Positions 14,638 through 26,536 of a stretch of DNA of 64,000 nt are shown piece by piece (positions within the stretch are counted from its first letter, which is position 1; every line of letters begins with the position of its first letter). Made by a program: the position numbers and the translations under genes. The DNA comes from Warburgia ugandensis. Its lineage: Eukaryota; Streptophyta; Magnoliopsida; Canellales; Canellaceae. A model generated the notes under the pieces. The model did not search any database and had not been told where the DNA came from. It saw only the letters and a program-made list of their open reading frames with translations. The stretch lies in the NCBI GenBank assembly GCA_035236585.1, contig CP141132.1, forward strand, positions 61,043,880 through 61,107,879, read 5' to 3'.

Positions 14638-15925
14638 CCTGATAGAAACATTGTCCTCAATGTTTAAAAAGTAGGACCTAAAATGAATATGGTTGATGTA
14701 GAAAACAACAAAAATATAAATGATGATATAGAGGGATCAGATGCACTCAATCCTGATAAACATGATCCTTTAGAGTTGTGGACTCAACTTTTGGATTCTC
14801 ATATTCTAGGAAAGGCTTTAAACGTTGACCATTCACCTTGAAAGAATGACCAGTTCCTTGTATCCTCAATCTTGACGGTCCCATATAGAAAAACTTCTTT
14901 TACTATATATGGACCGGTTCATTGAGATCTAAGCTTACTTAGAAATAGGTAGACCTTAGAATTGTATAGCAAAACCTTTTGGTTTGGAGTAAAGTATTTT
15001 CTCATGATGTTCTTATCATGAAAAACTTTCATCTTTTCTTTATATATCCTGTTACTCTCATAAGCTTCTTGCCTGATCTCTTCCAACTCATTAAGTTGGA
15101 GTTTTCTATGTGAGCCTGCTTTATCCATATTGAAATTAAATGTATTTATTACCCAGTAGGCTCTATGTTCCAATTTCACAGGCAAATGATAAGCCTTATT
15201 GTATACAATACGATAGGGATACACACCAATCGGTGTGTGATGTGCAGTCCCGTAAGCCCGGAGTGCATCGGTCAGTCGAAAGATGAATCTTTTCAATATG
15301 GATTAATAGTCTTTTGAAGAATTTGTTTTATGGCTCGATTAGATACTTCTACTTGTCCACTTGTTTGTGGGTGATACGGTGTTGCAACTTTATGTGTAAT
15401 ATTATATTTTTTCATTAGTGCTTCAAATGGTTTGTTGCAAAAGTGTGTACCGTTATCACTTATAATGGCTCGAGGGGTCTCAAATCTAGAAAAAATATTT
15501 TCTTTTAAGAATTTAAGAAATATTTTGTGATCATTATGCCTACATGGGATATCCTCAATTGATTTTAAAACATAATCTATGGCCAATAAGATATAAAAGT
15601 AGCTAAAAGGTGGGAATGGACCCATGAAGTCTATACCCCAACAATAAAAAACTTCTATAACAAGGATAGGGTTTAGAGGCATTATATTCCTACGATTTAT
15701 TCCTCCTAACATTTGACATTGCTCACATGATTTATAGAACACGTGTGTCTTTGAACAATGATGACCAATAGAAACCACACTACAAAATCTTTGTAGCTAT
15801 TTTTTGGGAGAAAAATGTCCAGCACATGCTTTTGAATGACAAAAGGAGATGACATTATGTTGTTCTAATTCAGGGACACATCTCCTAATGATTTGATCTA
15901 GGAAGTACTTAAATAGGTATGGATC
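14638..15925 (-). pseudogene. GY1 integrase (Athila, Ty3/gypsy)
   Basis: Two minus frames (15293-15778 and 14919-15296) join at a TAA/ATG overlap and cover the integrase core and C-terminal region. Visible landmarks are the zinc-finger CxxC in SCEQCQMLGG, the first catalytic Asp in WGIDFMGPF, the second in ISDNGTHF, and the catalytic Glu in SGQVEVSNR. The DDE set is therefore still present. The C-terminal domain includes LEHRAYW and LNELEEIRQ, typical of Athila. An in-frame stop separates the two halves. The N-terminal zinc-binding His-His part lies at 15779-15925 in another frame and is cut by the X1 insertion; its start continues at 19038. No env-like ORF is present between integrase and PPT, a space of only about 280 bp. 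Confidence 0.85.
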
Positions 15926-18900
15926 TGTGACGACCTAAGTTTTCACATGCATTTTTAAATGCAAAACTAATTCCTAAGGCAGGATCAATCCCTATTTGAA
16001 AACACTTTTAGAAAAAAAATAATGCAGTGCAGCAAAAAATATATTTTAAATTCATTTTGAAAACCTCGAGTGTTGTTTACTTTCAAGATGAACAAGGAAA
16101 TTTTAAAAATGAAGAAAATCATAAATATTTCCTAGGTATATCTAGTCATAGCACATAGTCCTACTGTAGAAAGTACAAATACATGTCCAAAGGGGTAAAT
16201 CATATACTTACATTTATACGTGTCTTCTCTTCATTCACTTGATTATAGCACTAACATTTTTTTATGCTTCTTCTAATTCTATGTGGAGCTAATCTGTAAA
16301 AATAATATATTTGGGTGAGTATTACTCATACTCGTAGGTGATCTGATACTACTATTTTGAAAACTCCTCATGCAACATGCATAATTCAAGGAACTTTTCA
16401 TGTAAAACATTAGCGATTCCTTTTTGTGTAAACATGCATATTTGTGCATAAAACATAAGCTCATTGATGCAATTTTAATCATGGAATCCGTACGCAAATC
16501 TAGTCTTCTAAATATAACTAAAATCATAAAATAGAAATCAATAGATCCAAGTAATAAGATCTTGACAACACATCAAACCAACGAGTAAAATATAATAATC
16601 ATGAAACTCTTAAAATAGTCATCATTCAAAGCAGATGCTAGCATCACTATAAGTATCATGCACATGGTCTCTCGGCAAATCACATCACGCCAACTAGTCA
16701 CAAGCACTCATATACGACCATCTCAATGTTATATGCATATCGATAACACTAAAATCATAGGGGCAACTATGCTCACGATCAGCACACAACTGGAATCGTA
16801 TGGCTCTGGTATCTGGAGACCAACCTACCATAGCCTCCACGCTGACTATGGAATCCTCGAAAAGGGTGCTGTGAACACCTCCAGTGGTCGTCCCTGTTTA
16901 CCACAACAATCAAGGAAGGGACAAGTCTTTTTGGCATTGATACCATCCACCTTTTTGGTGGTAGAGGCCGAGAGGCCAACCTCGTACATAATAACCTCTC
17001 AGCATAGTGCCCACTAGGCTCAATAGCCCAAAAAGTATATATAGGTGAATCCAAATCTCAATAATCTAAATCATGCAATTTATGCATTTATTTTCAAACA
17101 TGCGAGCAATGCATAAAATTTGCTCATGCCAGAAATCGTATTCAAGGCCATAAATCATGAAGACAATTTCACATGCTCGTATAAGAACATCATATCCCAA
17201 AAGCATACTAAGTACAATGATAGATTCAAGTACTTCGAGGCCATAAAATCATGAAGACAATGATGCATACTCATATAAGAACATCATATCTCAAAAGCAT
17301 ATGAAATATGGTAATAACGGTAAGTAAATCACTTAGAGTTTGGGATGCATTTAAAAACTTAGTAGTACCAGACTACGTACCTAGATGTCTCATGAATCAC
17401 ATTCTTCATTACTCGATCCTGACCCATCTTCATGAAACCCTGGATATTAATTGATAACAAGGATTCTAATATCATTTTCCATCCTTTGTAGATCATTACT
17501 TAGACTTATAGATTAACGGCTAGATCTACCTTTTAGGTTATAGGTCATTGCTTAAATTCATTTCTAGGCTAGACCTCTGGTATAGATCTAATGTTTAATG
17601 GTTAGGTTGCCTTCAATAACTTCATGTCATCAAGATCGTGTAATTGAATGGTCAAATCTCATAGATCGCTTGTCCTAATGCTAAGAATAGGTCTGTACTT
17701 GATTTGAAAGATCAGATCTATCATTCAAGGGCTGATACATGTACTTTGGGGTTAATCCTGAGCTATTAATCCCCTAACCCCTCTAATAGATCAAGTCATG
17801 AGATCTGATCATCTTTGACATGGTAGATCTATGAGATTTTTTTATAGTTTTTGAGCTATAGTCATATAAAATAGTTCTCTGAACCTAATTTTTATAGTCT
17901 CATTAGGTCCGCATCATCAATATGAACATAACTGTTCTTTCAGATCTTCAATCGGAGTTATATAGCCTCCTTAATTGCATTTTTAGTGTCAAGAATCAAC
18001 GAACGAACTAGATTCGTCCATATTGGGCCTACGCGTCACGGTTCCTAGGTTGCATGCGCGTCCCCGTCGAACCCAAACTGTGTTTACAAGCGTGCACATG
18101 CCCGAACAGCGTGCCAGGGTGCACGTCCTAGATGGCGTCGAGCTAACGCATCTTTGGCATGGGCGCGCACGCGTCATGGCTCCTAGGGCGCTCGGGCGTC
18201 CCAGTCGAACCGGGACAGCGCTCGCACGGTCACACGCACCAGAATGCTGCACTAGGGAGTATGTTTTTGGGCATGCGATGTCCTTGGGGCGTGTCTAGTT
18301 CGATGGGTTGGCAAACCAATCGAATTTGGGTTTCTTCCGGTGATTTCGGCCTAAAAACGCAGATCCAACATGGATCTGAGCTGGGAGGAGAGAATAACTA
18401 GAGGAGGAGTGAGGGCTTACTTGGTCAGTCTAGGAGGGTTCCCATCACCAGAGGTGTGGCCTTTTCCACACTAAAACCTAGCTGCCGGGTTTTTGGGTGA
18501 AGGCAGCTGGAGAAAAAGAGGAGGGGGAGAAAGGGACGGTTGGGGAGGAGGGGGAAGAGGGCTTTATAGCCTTGCGAAGGCGGTGCTGCCCAATGGCGAT
18601 GCCACCATTTTTCTAGTGCCATCTTGCAGAGGCGGTACTGTTACGTCGGCTAGAGGTAGGGGATGATGGCGGGGGTGTTGTTAGCAAAACGACTCCCTGT
18701 GTTTTTTAGCCCTTAGGTGTTTTGAATTCAATTTACCAAATTGCCCTCCATCTTCAAAAGCCCATAACATGGTCATACAATCTCCATTTTTAGTGTTCTC
18801 TGAATCATTGGATTCCATTTTGAGTGTAAAATCTAATGATACTAATTTTTCTCACAATTTCCTTTGTTTTATATTTTAATTGTATTTAAACATCTAACCA

Positions 18901-19032
18901 TCTATTAATATCATTAAACATATATTAATTTTCAAAATAAAAAATTTATAACTAATTGAAAAATGGTAAACATCATGATTGATCGTGGTTGTAAAAGTGA
19001 TATAATAATATTAAAAATTTTGAGTCATTACA
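15926..19032 (-). mobile_element. Solo LTR X1 (chromovirus-like Ty3/gypsy LTR), 3107 bp
   Basis: The element is bounded by TG...CA ends (minus sense TGTAATGACTC... to ...GGTCGTCACA) and flanked by a perfect 5-bp target duplication GGATC at 15921-15925 and 19033-19037. It lies inside GY1 pol. Removing it and one GGATC rejoins the integrase N-terminus. It has no PBS, PPT or coding region. X2 at 40745-43795 is a second copy in the opposite orientation, and the LTRs of element Z are related. It carries a GC- and CpG-rich block (18010-18700) with a TATA box. The open frames at 16658-17054 and 17989-18622 fall in non-coding LTR sequence. Confidence 0.88.
18562..18568 (-). promoter_or_regulatory. 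TATA box of LTR X1
   Basis: Minus-strand GGCTATAAAGCC sits in the GC-rich part of the LTR, at the same place as in X2 (41142-41148). Conservation of this 12-base core in both copies marks it as the U3 core promoter. Confidence 0.6.
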
Positions 19033-19037
19033 GGATC

Positions 19038-19577
19038 ATCCCTGAAGTAATGCTTAACATTGGAAAAGAATTTTTGCTTTGCTTATTTAGTCCAATGTTC
19101 AGGAATCTTCCCTGTGAATAAATAATTTGCAATATTAGCAAACCAAAGAGGATGTGAAAAATGAAAAAGTTGCTCATCAAGGAAAATGTCTTTAATTGGC
19201 AACTCATATAAAGGCTCTGCTAGGACTAGGCGAGACAAATGGTCACCTACAACATTCTCTACTCCCTTTTTATATTTTATTTCAATGTCAAACTTTTGGA
19301 ATAAGAGAATCCATCTAATTAGTCTAGGCTTAGCATATTTCTTAGAAAGAAAATAATTGAGGGCCGAATGGTCAGTGAATATGACTATTTTAGACGCAAC
19401 CAAGTAAGACTTGAATTTATCCAACGCGAAGACAATTGCTAAGAGTTTTTTCTGCGTAGTGGAATAGTACATTTGGGTGCTATTTAGGGTCCTACTAGCA
19501 TAGTAGATAACATATGACTTCTTCTCTTTTCTCTGGCCTAGTACGACTCCTATAGCATAGTCATTAGCGGCACACAT
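19038..19577 (-). pseudogene. GY1 RNase H and start of integrase
   Basis: The frame is a gypsy RNase H. The four usual acidic residues can be placed. The first (in the CDASD box, here CAAND) has become Ala and the second (TEKELL box, here TQKKLL) has become Lys. The third (FTDHSAL) and fourth (VGDHLSRL) remain. Two of four catalytic acids are thus lost. The C-terminal part runs into the H2C2 region of integrase and stops near 19083. The frame continues, broken, to the X1 insertion at 19037. Confidence 0.85.
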
Positions 19578-19595
19578 GATTTCAAAGGGTAGACT

Positions 19596-21127
19596 CTAGT
19601 CATGTGGCAGCATGATAGGTGCAGTGGTCAACTTGTCTTTCAACTTGATAAACATTTCTTGAAAATTCTCAGTCCATTCAAAAGGGGTATCCTTTGTGAG
19701 GAGGTGACATAATGGTCTAGATATTGCATTAAAATCTTTAATGAATCTCGTATAGAATCTTGCATGACCTAGTAAAGAGCGAACATCCCTAACAAATTTT
19801 GGAATGGGTATATTAGTAATTAGGTCAACTTTGGCTCTATCTACCACTATACCTTCGAATGACATGATGTGACCTAGGAAAAATCCCTTAGGAACCATGA
19901 ACTAACATATTGTCCAATTAAGCACTAGGTTCTTTTCTTGACAATGAGTCAAGACTTTTCTTATATTTTTAAGACATGTTTCGAATGAATTGCCAAAAAC
20001 AGAAAAGTTGTGCATAAAAACCTCTAAAAGTTTCCCTACCATATCACTGAAAATGCTCAACATGAGCGTTGAAATGTGGCAGGAGATTTACATAACCCAA
20101 ATGGCATTCTTTTATAAGCAAAAGTGCCAAAAGGACATGTAAATGTGGTCTTTTCCTAATCCCCGGGTGCAATTTCTATTTTGTTATACCCTGAATAACT
20201 ATCGAGGAAATAATAACATTGATATCCTGTTGTCCTTTCTAACATTTGATCAATAAAGGGCAAAGGAAAATGGTCCTTCCTTCTGACAGCATTCAACTTT
20301 TTATAGTCGATACACATATGCTAACTAGTGGTAACACTAGCGGGGATCAATTCATTGTTGGCATTAGTTATTATTGTCACTCCAAACTTATTTGGAACCA
20401 CTTGAGTAGGACTCACCTATTTGCTATCACTTATGTGATAGATGATTCCCACATCAAGCAACTTCAAGACTTCTACTCTAACCACATCTTTCATATTAGG
20501 ATTTAACCTTCTTTGTATTTGACGACATGGTTTAACTTCATCCTCTAGATATATCCTATGGGTGCAGATTAAAGGGTTAATGCCCTTTATATTAGATATG
20601 GTCCATCCTATAACACCTTTGTGTTCTTTTAAAGTGTTTATTAACTTTTCCTCCTGAGATGTTTCTAATTGGGAGGAAATTATTAAAGGAAAAGTCTCTT
20701 TTTCTCCTAAATATGCATATTGTAAATCTAATGGTAAAGATTTCAATTCAAGCTTATGAGGTCCTATGGATGATGGAAGGGTAGTGGACTCCCTCGATGG
20801 AAGGTCCTTGAAATGAGGTTTCCATTTTTTTGTATCCATGATAGGAATAGAATCAAGGAGGGCATTAACTTCCTTTATCAATGCATCCTCATTAAACTCA
20901 TTAAAATGTGACCAACAAGCCTTGAGTGGGTCTGACAAGGAAGATGACTGAAACTGATCTTGCACAACTGAATTGATCATGTTGATACTGTGCAAATCAT
21001 CGGTGGTTTCACTAAGTTGCTTACAAATGTTAAAGATGTTTAGCTCTAATGTCATATTGCCAAAGGACAGTTTCATGACACCATTTCTACAGCTAATTAA
21101 GCATTGGACGTAGCCAAAAATGATCAT
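19596..21127 (-). pseudogene. GY1 reverse transcriptase
   Basis: Minus frames 20417-21127 and 19596-19898, with decayed sequence between, follow Athila RT. The upstream frame ends with the connector LLDVGIIYHISDSK. The middle reads through MCIDYKKLNA, FPLPFIDQMLE and TTFTCPFGTFAYKRMPFGLC in shifted frames. The catalytic box normally reading FMDD is FMHN at 20008-20016, which removes both metal-binding aspartates. The C-terminal frame has FLGHIMS and the thumb/connection motifs. Several stops occur at 19900-20416. It cannot be active. Confidence 0.88.
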
Positions 21128-21315
21128 CCCAGGATAAATGGTATTTCATTCTTCTCATTCACCACCTGTTGTGTATTTAGGACTAGAAAATCAACAGGGA
21201 AGCAAAATTATTCGACCTGGACTAACATATCCTCTATTACCCCTCTCAGTATCTTCACAAAATGATAAGTTAACTTGAGTGTAGTAGACGTAGGTTTCAG
21301 TTCACCGAGACCTAA

Positions 21316-21498
21316 CTATTCATATAGTAAGTATGATAATAAGTTCACACTAGATCCTAAATCAAGCAAGGCTTGGTTAATCTTGTGGTTGCTAATAATG
21401 CAAGTAAGAGTGGGGCAACTGGGATCCTTGTATTTTGGTGGTATGATGTTGAAGCATAGAACTAACTTGTCCAATAAAAATTGCCTTCTTTTGGACAT
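21316..21498 (-). pseudogene. GY1 aspartic protease
   Basis: The frame contains ALLDLGSSVNLL, which is the active-site motif of Athila proteases (D-L-G in place of D-T/S-G). The catalytic Asp is present. A stop follows the motif by about a dozen residues, and the link to the RT frame is broken. Confidence 0.8.
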
Positions 21499-22045
21499 TT
21501 AGTTTTCTTTTTATGGTGCATAAGTCTTTTAAGAATTTAGCATATGATGGGATTTTTTTTATTGCATCTAAGATGGGATGTTGATCTTGACTTGTTTGAA
21601 AATCTCTAAAATCTTATCATTAGAGGCAAACTTTGGAGCTTGACACAACCTTTGAGAAAATTGAGCAATATAGGACATGGGTCAACAGGTAAGCGGTGTC
21701 CTTCTGTTTAGAATTTTCTTTAACTTTCATGCATTTTTCTACCTTTTTAGTTTATTGGGGCTCATCTTTCTCAATTCTTTTACCACTCCTAAGAATGGTA
21801 ACAGCCTTAATCTATTCCATGGTAGAGTTGGATAGTTCATCAGATGCATTAGTACTAACTGCATGCACTCCCTTAGGGTTTGCTTGTGGTTGAGCTGGGA
21901 ACTTTCCTTTTTCTTTACTTTGCATCCATTGACTCATCATGTTCTTTATTTCATTCATAGGCTAGTTTGTTTGTTTGTTTTAACTAGGTCTCTAATTGAG
22001 AAATTTTCCTCTCCTAGTTTTGAATGTGTTGATTATTTTTATCCT

Positions 22046-23400
22046 TTATGTGCCTTTTGCGTGGGGGCAAGTAAAGTCCAAAAGAAGGGGGTTGATGAGT
22101 TTTGTATAGTAGGGTAAGAAGTCCTTGGTTTTATTGATGAGGTTGATATGGTCTTGGTTGTTGAACATCAGCAGTAGGTCCATTTTTCCAACTAAAATTT
22201 GGATGGTTTCTCCAGTTGGGATTGTAAGTCTCTGAATATAGGGAGAAAGGTCTTTTACACATGTTAAGTGCATTAGCCTGATCATGAAGTACCTCTTAGA
22301 ATGCCAAAATGGTAGGACATTCTTGAGTAAGATGAGTGGTACTCTCACAGATGCTACACACTTGTTCTTCTTTATTTGAGTTTTTCTTTTCCATTTATAT
22401 GGCTTCTACTTTTCTCGCTAGGGATGCTACTCTGGCATTGGTATCATCTTTTTTAGACATGGCATACATGCCTCCTCTAGCATGCGTGGTATTGGGCTTA
22501 GTTCTATCTATATGTCCAATTCTTTCTAAGCTAGCCCAGGTCTGTGCACTTTCAGCTAGCCATTCCAAATACTCCTCCACCTCATCTTGTTGTTTGTCCA
22601 AAAAGTTATCATTGCACATCATTTCTACGAACTAGCACATGTCAGAATTTAATCCTTCATAAAAGAAGTTGATGATGCGTCATGGTTCATAGCCATGATG
22701 TGGGCAAGTGAATAGTAGATCTTTGAACCTTTCCCAGAATTGATAGAATGATTCTTTATCCTTCTGGGTAAAGTTCATTATCTTATAGTAAGGTGTATTT
22801 GTTTTATGGGTAGGAAATTTTTTTTTCAAGAATTCCCTAGTCATTTCATTCCAAGTTCTTATGGAACTTGATGGCAATGATTAAACCACATTTTTGTTGT
22901 TTGCTTTAAAGAGAAAGGAAAAAGTTTAAGCCTAATAGTATTAAGACCTATATTTTGTGTTATTTGGGTACTACATACCTCATCAAATTCTTTAAGGTGC
23001 AAGTAAGGACTCTCATTGTCTAAACCATGGAATTTGGAAAGTAATTGGATTACTCTCCTTTTTAATTCTAACACACCAGCATTCTGAGGAAGAATGACAA
23101 AGGATGGTGTGTTGGTGTGTGTAGGATGAAGGTAGTCTTTTAAAGTTATGCCATGAAAGTTTTGATAACCATCATTATTATTATCCCCATGTTCACTCTA
23201 TTGGTCCCACACCCTATTGTTATTTCTTCTCCAATCTCTATTTGGTTGATGATTATTCCCCCTTCGTAGAGATTGATATTTATCATCCATCAAAGATGGT
23301 GAGTCCTTATTCATGATGGGTGGAGGCCCTTGACTACTGTGGGGTGAATTACCCCTTCAGCGTTGATCAACCATTGATGTGGCCTGATCTTGTTGTATGT
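22046..23400 (-). pseudogene. GY1 gag (Athila Retrotrans_gag)
   Basis: Four minus frames (22859-23074, 22680-22877, 22395-22622, 22046-22348) line up as one gag broken by frameshifts. Landmarks are the LFPFSLKQ segment, the W-x-x-M-T-x-x-F-L-K-K-F-F/P motif of Retrotrans_gag, and the FYEGL-like stretch before a C-terminal low-complexity region. The beginning at 23074-23400 has no start codon in frame. Gag would form the virus-like particle. The linker to the protease at 21499-22045 is unreadable. Confidence 0.8.
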
Positions 23401-24492
23401 CTTTTTAGTCGTATATGACTAACCTGCCAGTTTTGTCACGTCTCCAAAAGTGTATACAAGGGAAACTTCTTTTTGTTTTTGTTTCTGTTTTAGTCTTTGG
23501 GTTGGGAAAACTAACCTAAATGATGCAACCTAACTTCTAGAATTATACACAAATAAAGGGCACTCTCAAATAATCCAAAGGCTAATAAGCAACAATATTT
23601 TGACTCTCTTGAATTTGTGTGGGGACGATGCTTTTGATTAGCCTAATCTAGCACTCCTCTTTTCAAATTTGACTATTGCTTACCAGTCAATTTTTGTGCT
23701 AAGGTAGTTAATACAATCCTCGTGTAAGGAGTTATTTAGACTTCAACAAATGTCAACGAAGGCCTGGGAAAATCACTTAGATTTTAAGACACCCATTATA
23801 ACCACAGTGCTCAAAAGCCATTGGAGTAACAATAGATTGCGTCCTATTAAGTGGGCTAAGAGGTGGTGATGATATCCACCATTGATCTAGTGGGTCAAGT
23901 GTCCTTACTAAATAATTTTCACACACAATGGTAATTTGATTAGCATATAAATAACCTTAAAGCATTGAATGTACCCTAAGAATGCAATTAAAACAGTAAA
24001 CTAATGCAAAATCCTAAAAATGCAACAATTATAAAAAATACTTTCTATATGCAATTATTCTACCCAATAATGCAAATTATTCTAAATGCAAATTCTAATC
24101 TAGGAAATAAAGGAGTGAGGAAACTTATAGTGGGGTTTCTGATGAAGATCAAGTGTGGGCCATCTTATCCCTCACTTGCCCTGTATTATACAGCCCTTTT
24201 AAAATTAGAATAAAAATTATAAATTACAAAGATCCTCACTACAAGATTCACTTAAAATAGAAGGAAAGTCCTATTATAGAAAAGTAGGAAAATTTCTATT
24301 TTGATGAAGATCCACTTGCCAATTTCTTGAAAAAGAAAATTAGAAATAAGTACCAAATTTAGGAAACAAGGTGATTATTCCCTAAATTTTTTTTTGAAAA
24401 ATACACCTAAAATTGCCAAAAATGCTAAAAAGATAAAATAAAATTCCTAATTTTTTTTATTTTTGATTAAATTTTATGAAAACACCTTTGCA
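23401..24492 (-). other. GY1 leader (5' UTR) between PBS and gag
   Basis: Non-coding sequence. The parts 23500-23980 and 24130-24230 recur at 39010-39800 in GY2 and, in the opposite orientation and more diverged, at 31760-32420 in GY3. This shared leader shows that the three elements belong to related Athila families. Confidence 0.65.
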
Positions 24493-24512
24493 AATCCTCA
24501 AAAACGGCACAA
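24493..24512 (-). promoter_or_regulatory. Primer-binding site of GY1 (degenerate)
   Basis: The minus strand reads TTGTGCCGTTTTTGAGGATT a few bases inside the 3' end of the 5' LTR. It is a mutated form of the tRNA-Asp-type PBS of Athila elements (TGGCGCCGTTGCCGGGGA). The GY2 counterpart at 40117-40133 is TGGCACCATTGTCAAGA. Confidence 0.6.
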
Positions 24513-24518
24513 AAAGCT

Positions 24519-26536
24519 TGTTGATGTGTTTTACTATAAGTGTACGGGCTATTGTAGTATAGCTAATGCAAGTACTAGTTGATCTCATGGGGACTCGCTT
24601 TAAAAAGTAGGAGTTTAAATAAAAATTAATTGATAAAAATTAAAAATAAATAACAAAAAATTACTAGATTTATTGGAATTAGAATTAGAGTTCAGATCTA
24701 CTCAACTTCTAAATATTACAGAATTTCTAGTTAAAAAAGAAAGAAAATAAACTAAATAACATGAAAAAACTATTTTCCTAGCTTAATTACTATCAATATC
24801 TTCAAATATGGTCTTCTAAAAGTTGATCAGCCTTCATCAATGTCTTTAAAATGTCCTTGATTAAAGATATGTTGGTCGAATTTGTCAGATTCTTCAAAAT
24901 CATAAAGATTTGGAGTAATTTGCAATTTTGAGATTTGGACGGTTTAGATCACTTTATGGATTTCAAATTAAAGATCAGAGACATTAATTAAGTACAGGGA
25001 TGTCCTAAGCATGAAATTGGAAAGTTAATTGAAAAACAAATAAGAATCAGAGGAGACATTGGGGGTTTTTGGTTGATTAAAGCTAACCCATTGATTGAGT
25101 TAAGCCTTGATTGATTGGGTTGGATTGGATTGTTCTTGGACAAGAAATGGAAACTGACGAAGAAGGAGAGGGTTCCAGAGGAGAAGGAGGAGGAGAAAGA
25201 GGGAAGAAGAGGAGGAGGGAAAGGGAGAAAAGGAAGAGAATAGAGGTAACGTGGGAAACCCGGATTAGGTTTTCATTCCTCCAGGCCAGTAGGTGATGGG
25301 GAAGAGCTCTGGTACGATGGAGATCAAACTAGGCAGGGTGGTGAGTGCAGCCTGGGTAGAGGTGATAGGAGAATGTTATGTATCTGTAGTAAAATAAATA
25401 AAAACCACAAATAATAATAATAATATTTCATTGATGTAGCCACATTGAGGGGGCAAACCTCCTTATAAGACTTAAAGTTGCATGTCATTTCTCTTCTCCT
25501 TTTACAATACTCCAACATCACTTATTTATAGATACACTAACCTCTTCTAGTAACCACCCTCTAAAATAACTACTTAAGTAACTAACCCATAATCATTCCA
25601 CTACAATAACTACCCAAATCATGATCAATCCACTACAATAACTGCCTCAACCATGATCATCTCATATATGGTGTTATTCAGAGATTAAGATCTACACTTA
25701 GATACATAACATTCTATCCCCCAAAAATGAACCTTGTGCCATCTCATGGAGAAAGGAAACCCGGTTCGAGTTTTAATCCTTGGGCCATCTCATGGAGAAG
25801 ATGTTGGTTTGGTGGTGACTGGGTTCAAGCAGTGTGTCTAGTTCTGATAGAGAGAGGGAGAGACAGGAGTGAGCCATGTTGTGTGGTGAAAATGGTTGGA
25901 GATACAGAGGCATAGATTGAAAGAGAGTGAGATGGGGGTGAGAGGTGAGGGAAAAGGAAAAATAGAGGGAAAGTAAAGAGAAAAGAGAAAGAGGGGGGAG
26001 AGAAGAGGAAAGAGGTGGGAGGAGAGGAGAAAAGGAGGGGAAACGATTTCCTACTTCCAGCCGAAGAGAGGAGACATGGGAAAGTGGGGCAACCATAGTT
26101 TATAGCCATCTCTCCTTCTAAATTTGGTTTCTCCCCTTCTTTGGAAACTTCTCCACGTGAATCTTTGCATCTTCTCCATGATTCCCAATTGAGCTCAATT
26201 ATCTTTTAGGAGACTATCCTATCCATATTTGGGAGTGATCTGGCCCATCCAATGCTCTTTAGGATAATCTACATTGTTAACTTTTGATCTTAGTCATCCA
26301 TACCTCTTTTGGTTAATCTGCAAAATAAAAGACCAAATTTGAATCATCTGAACTGTACATTAATCATCTGATAAGCTCTAATGATCATTTGACCGTTAAT
26401 TTTGACAAATTAATTATTGGATGGTCAAATGGAGACAAATTCAAAATCAATCTAAAATTTGCAAATTTGATCAGTTACATGATCTAATTGAATGCTAAAT
26501 TAGGGGTATTTTAACCAAAATTGAACACTTAACATT
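24519..26536 (-). mobile_element. GY1 5' LTR (truncated at its 5' end, with nested copia LTR)
   Basis: On the plus strand the LTR starts at TGTTGATGTGTTTTAC and matches the GY2 LTR from 40141 to 40744. After a purine-rich block (25140-25260) and the nested copia LTR, it matches 44500-45050. It stops at 26536, where GY2 and the 3' LTR continue for about 1.45 kb more, so the 5' part is lost. The open frames at 25111-25296, 25773-26096 and 25825-26109 come from purine-rich low-complexity DNA. Confidence 0.8.
25374..25711 (-). mobile_element. Ty1/copia LTR, 338 bp
   Basis: It is bounded by TGTTATGTATC and its inverted copy GATACATAACA, a TG...CA LTR end pair inside a perfect 16-bp inverted repeat. 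On the minus strand it has a TATA box (TATAAATA, 25523-25530) and downstream an ATGAAATATT-like region near its 3' end, a normal copia LTR layout. The sequence on its 5' side (minus TTTTTGGGGGATAGAA, 25712-25727) looks like a polypurine tract, so this may be a surviving 3' LTR, not a solo LTR. The flanking pentanucleotides GAGAA and TTCTA do not match. Confidence 0.75.

Noticed and set aside
16779-17054. ORF of 91 aa overlapping the conserved LTR module, with a similar short frame at 42732-42983
   Set aside because: The frames shift between copies and stops appear in the Z copy, so the conservation is more likely at DNA or RNA level than protein.
18023-18298. Arg-rich plus ORFs in the GC block of X1
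   Set aside because: Non-coding LTR sequence; overlapping frames on both strands are equally open.
25750-25780. tRNA-like T-loop motif GGTTCGAGTTTTAATCC
   Set aside because: No acceptor stem, D arm or anticodon arm around it.
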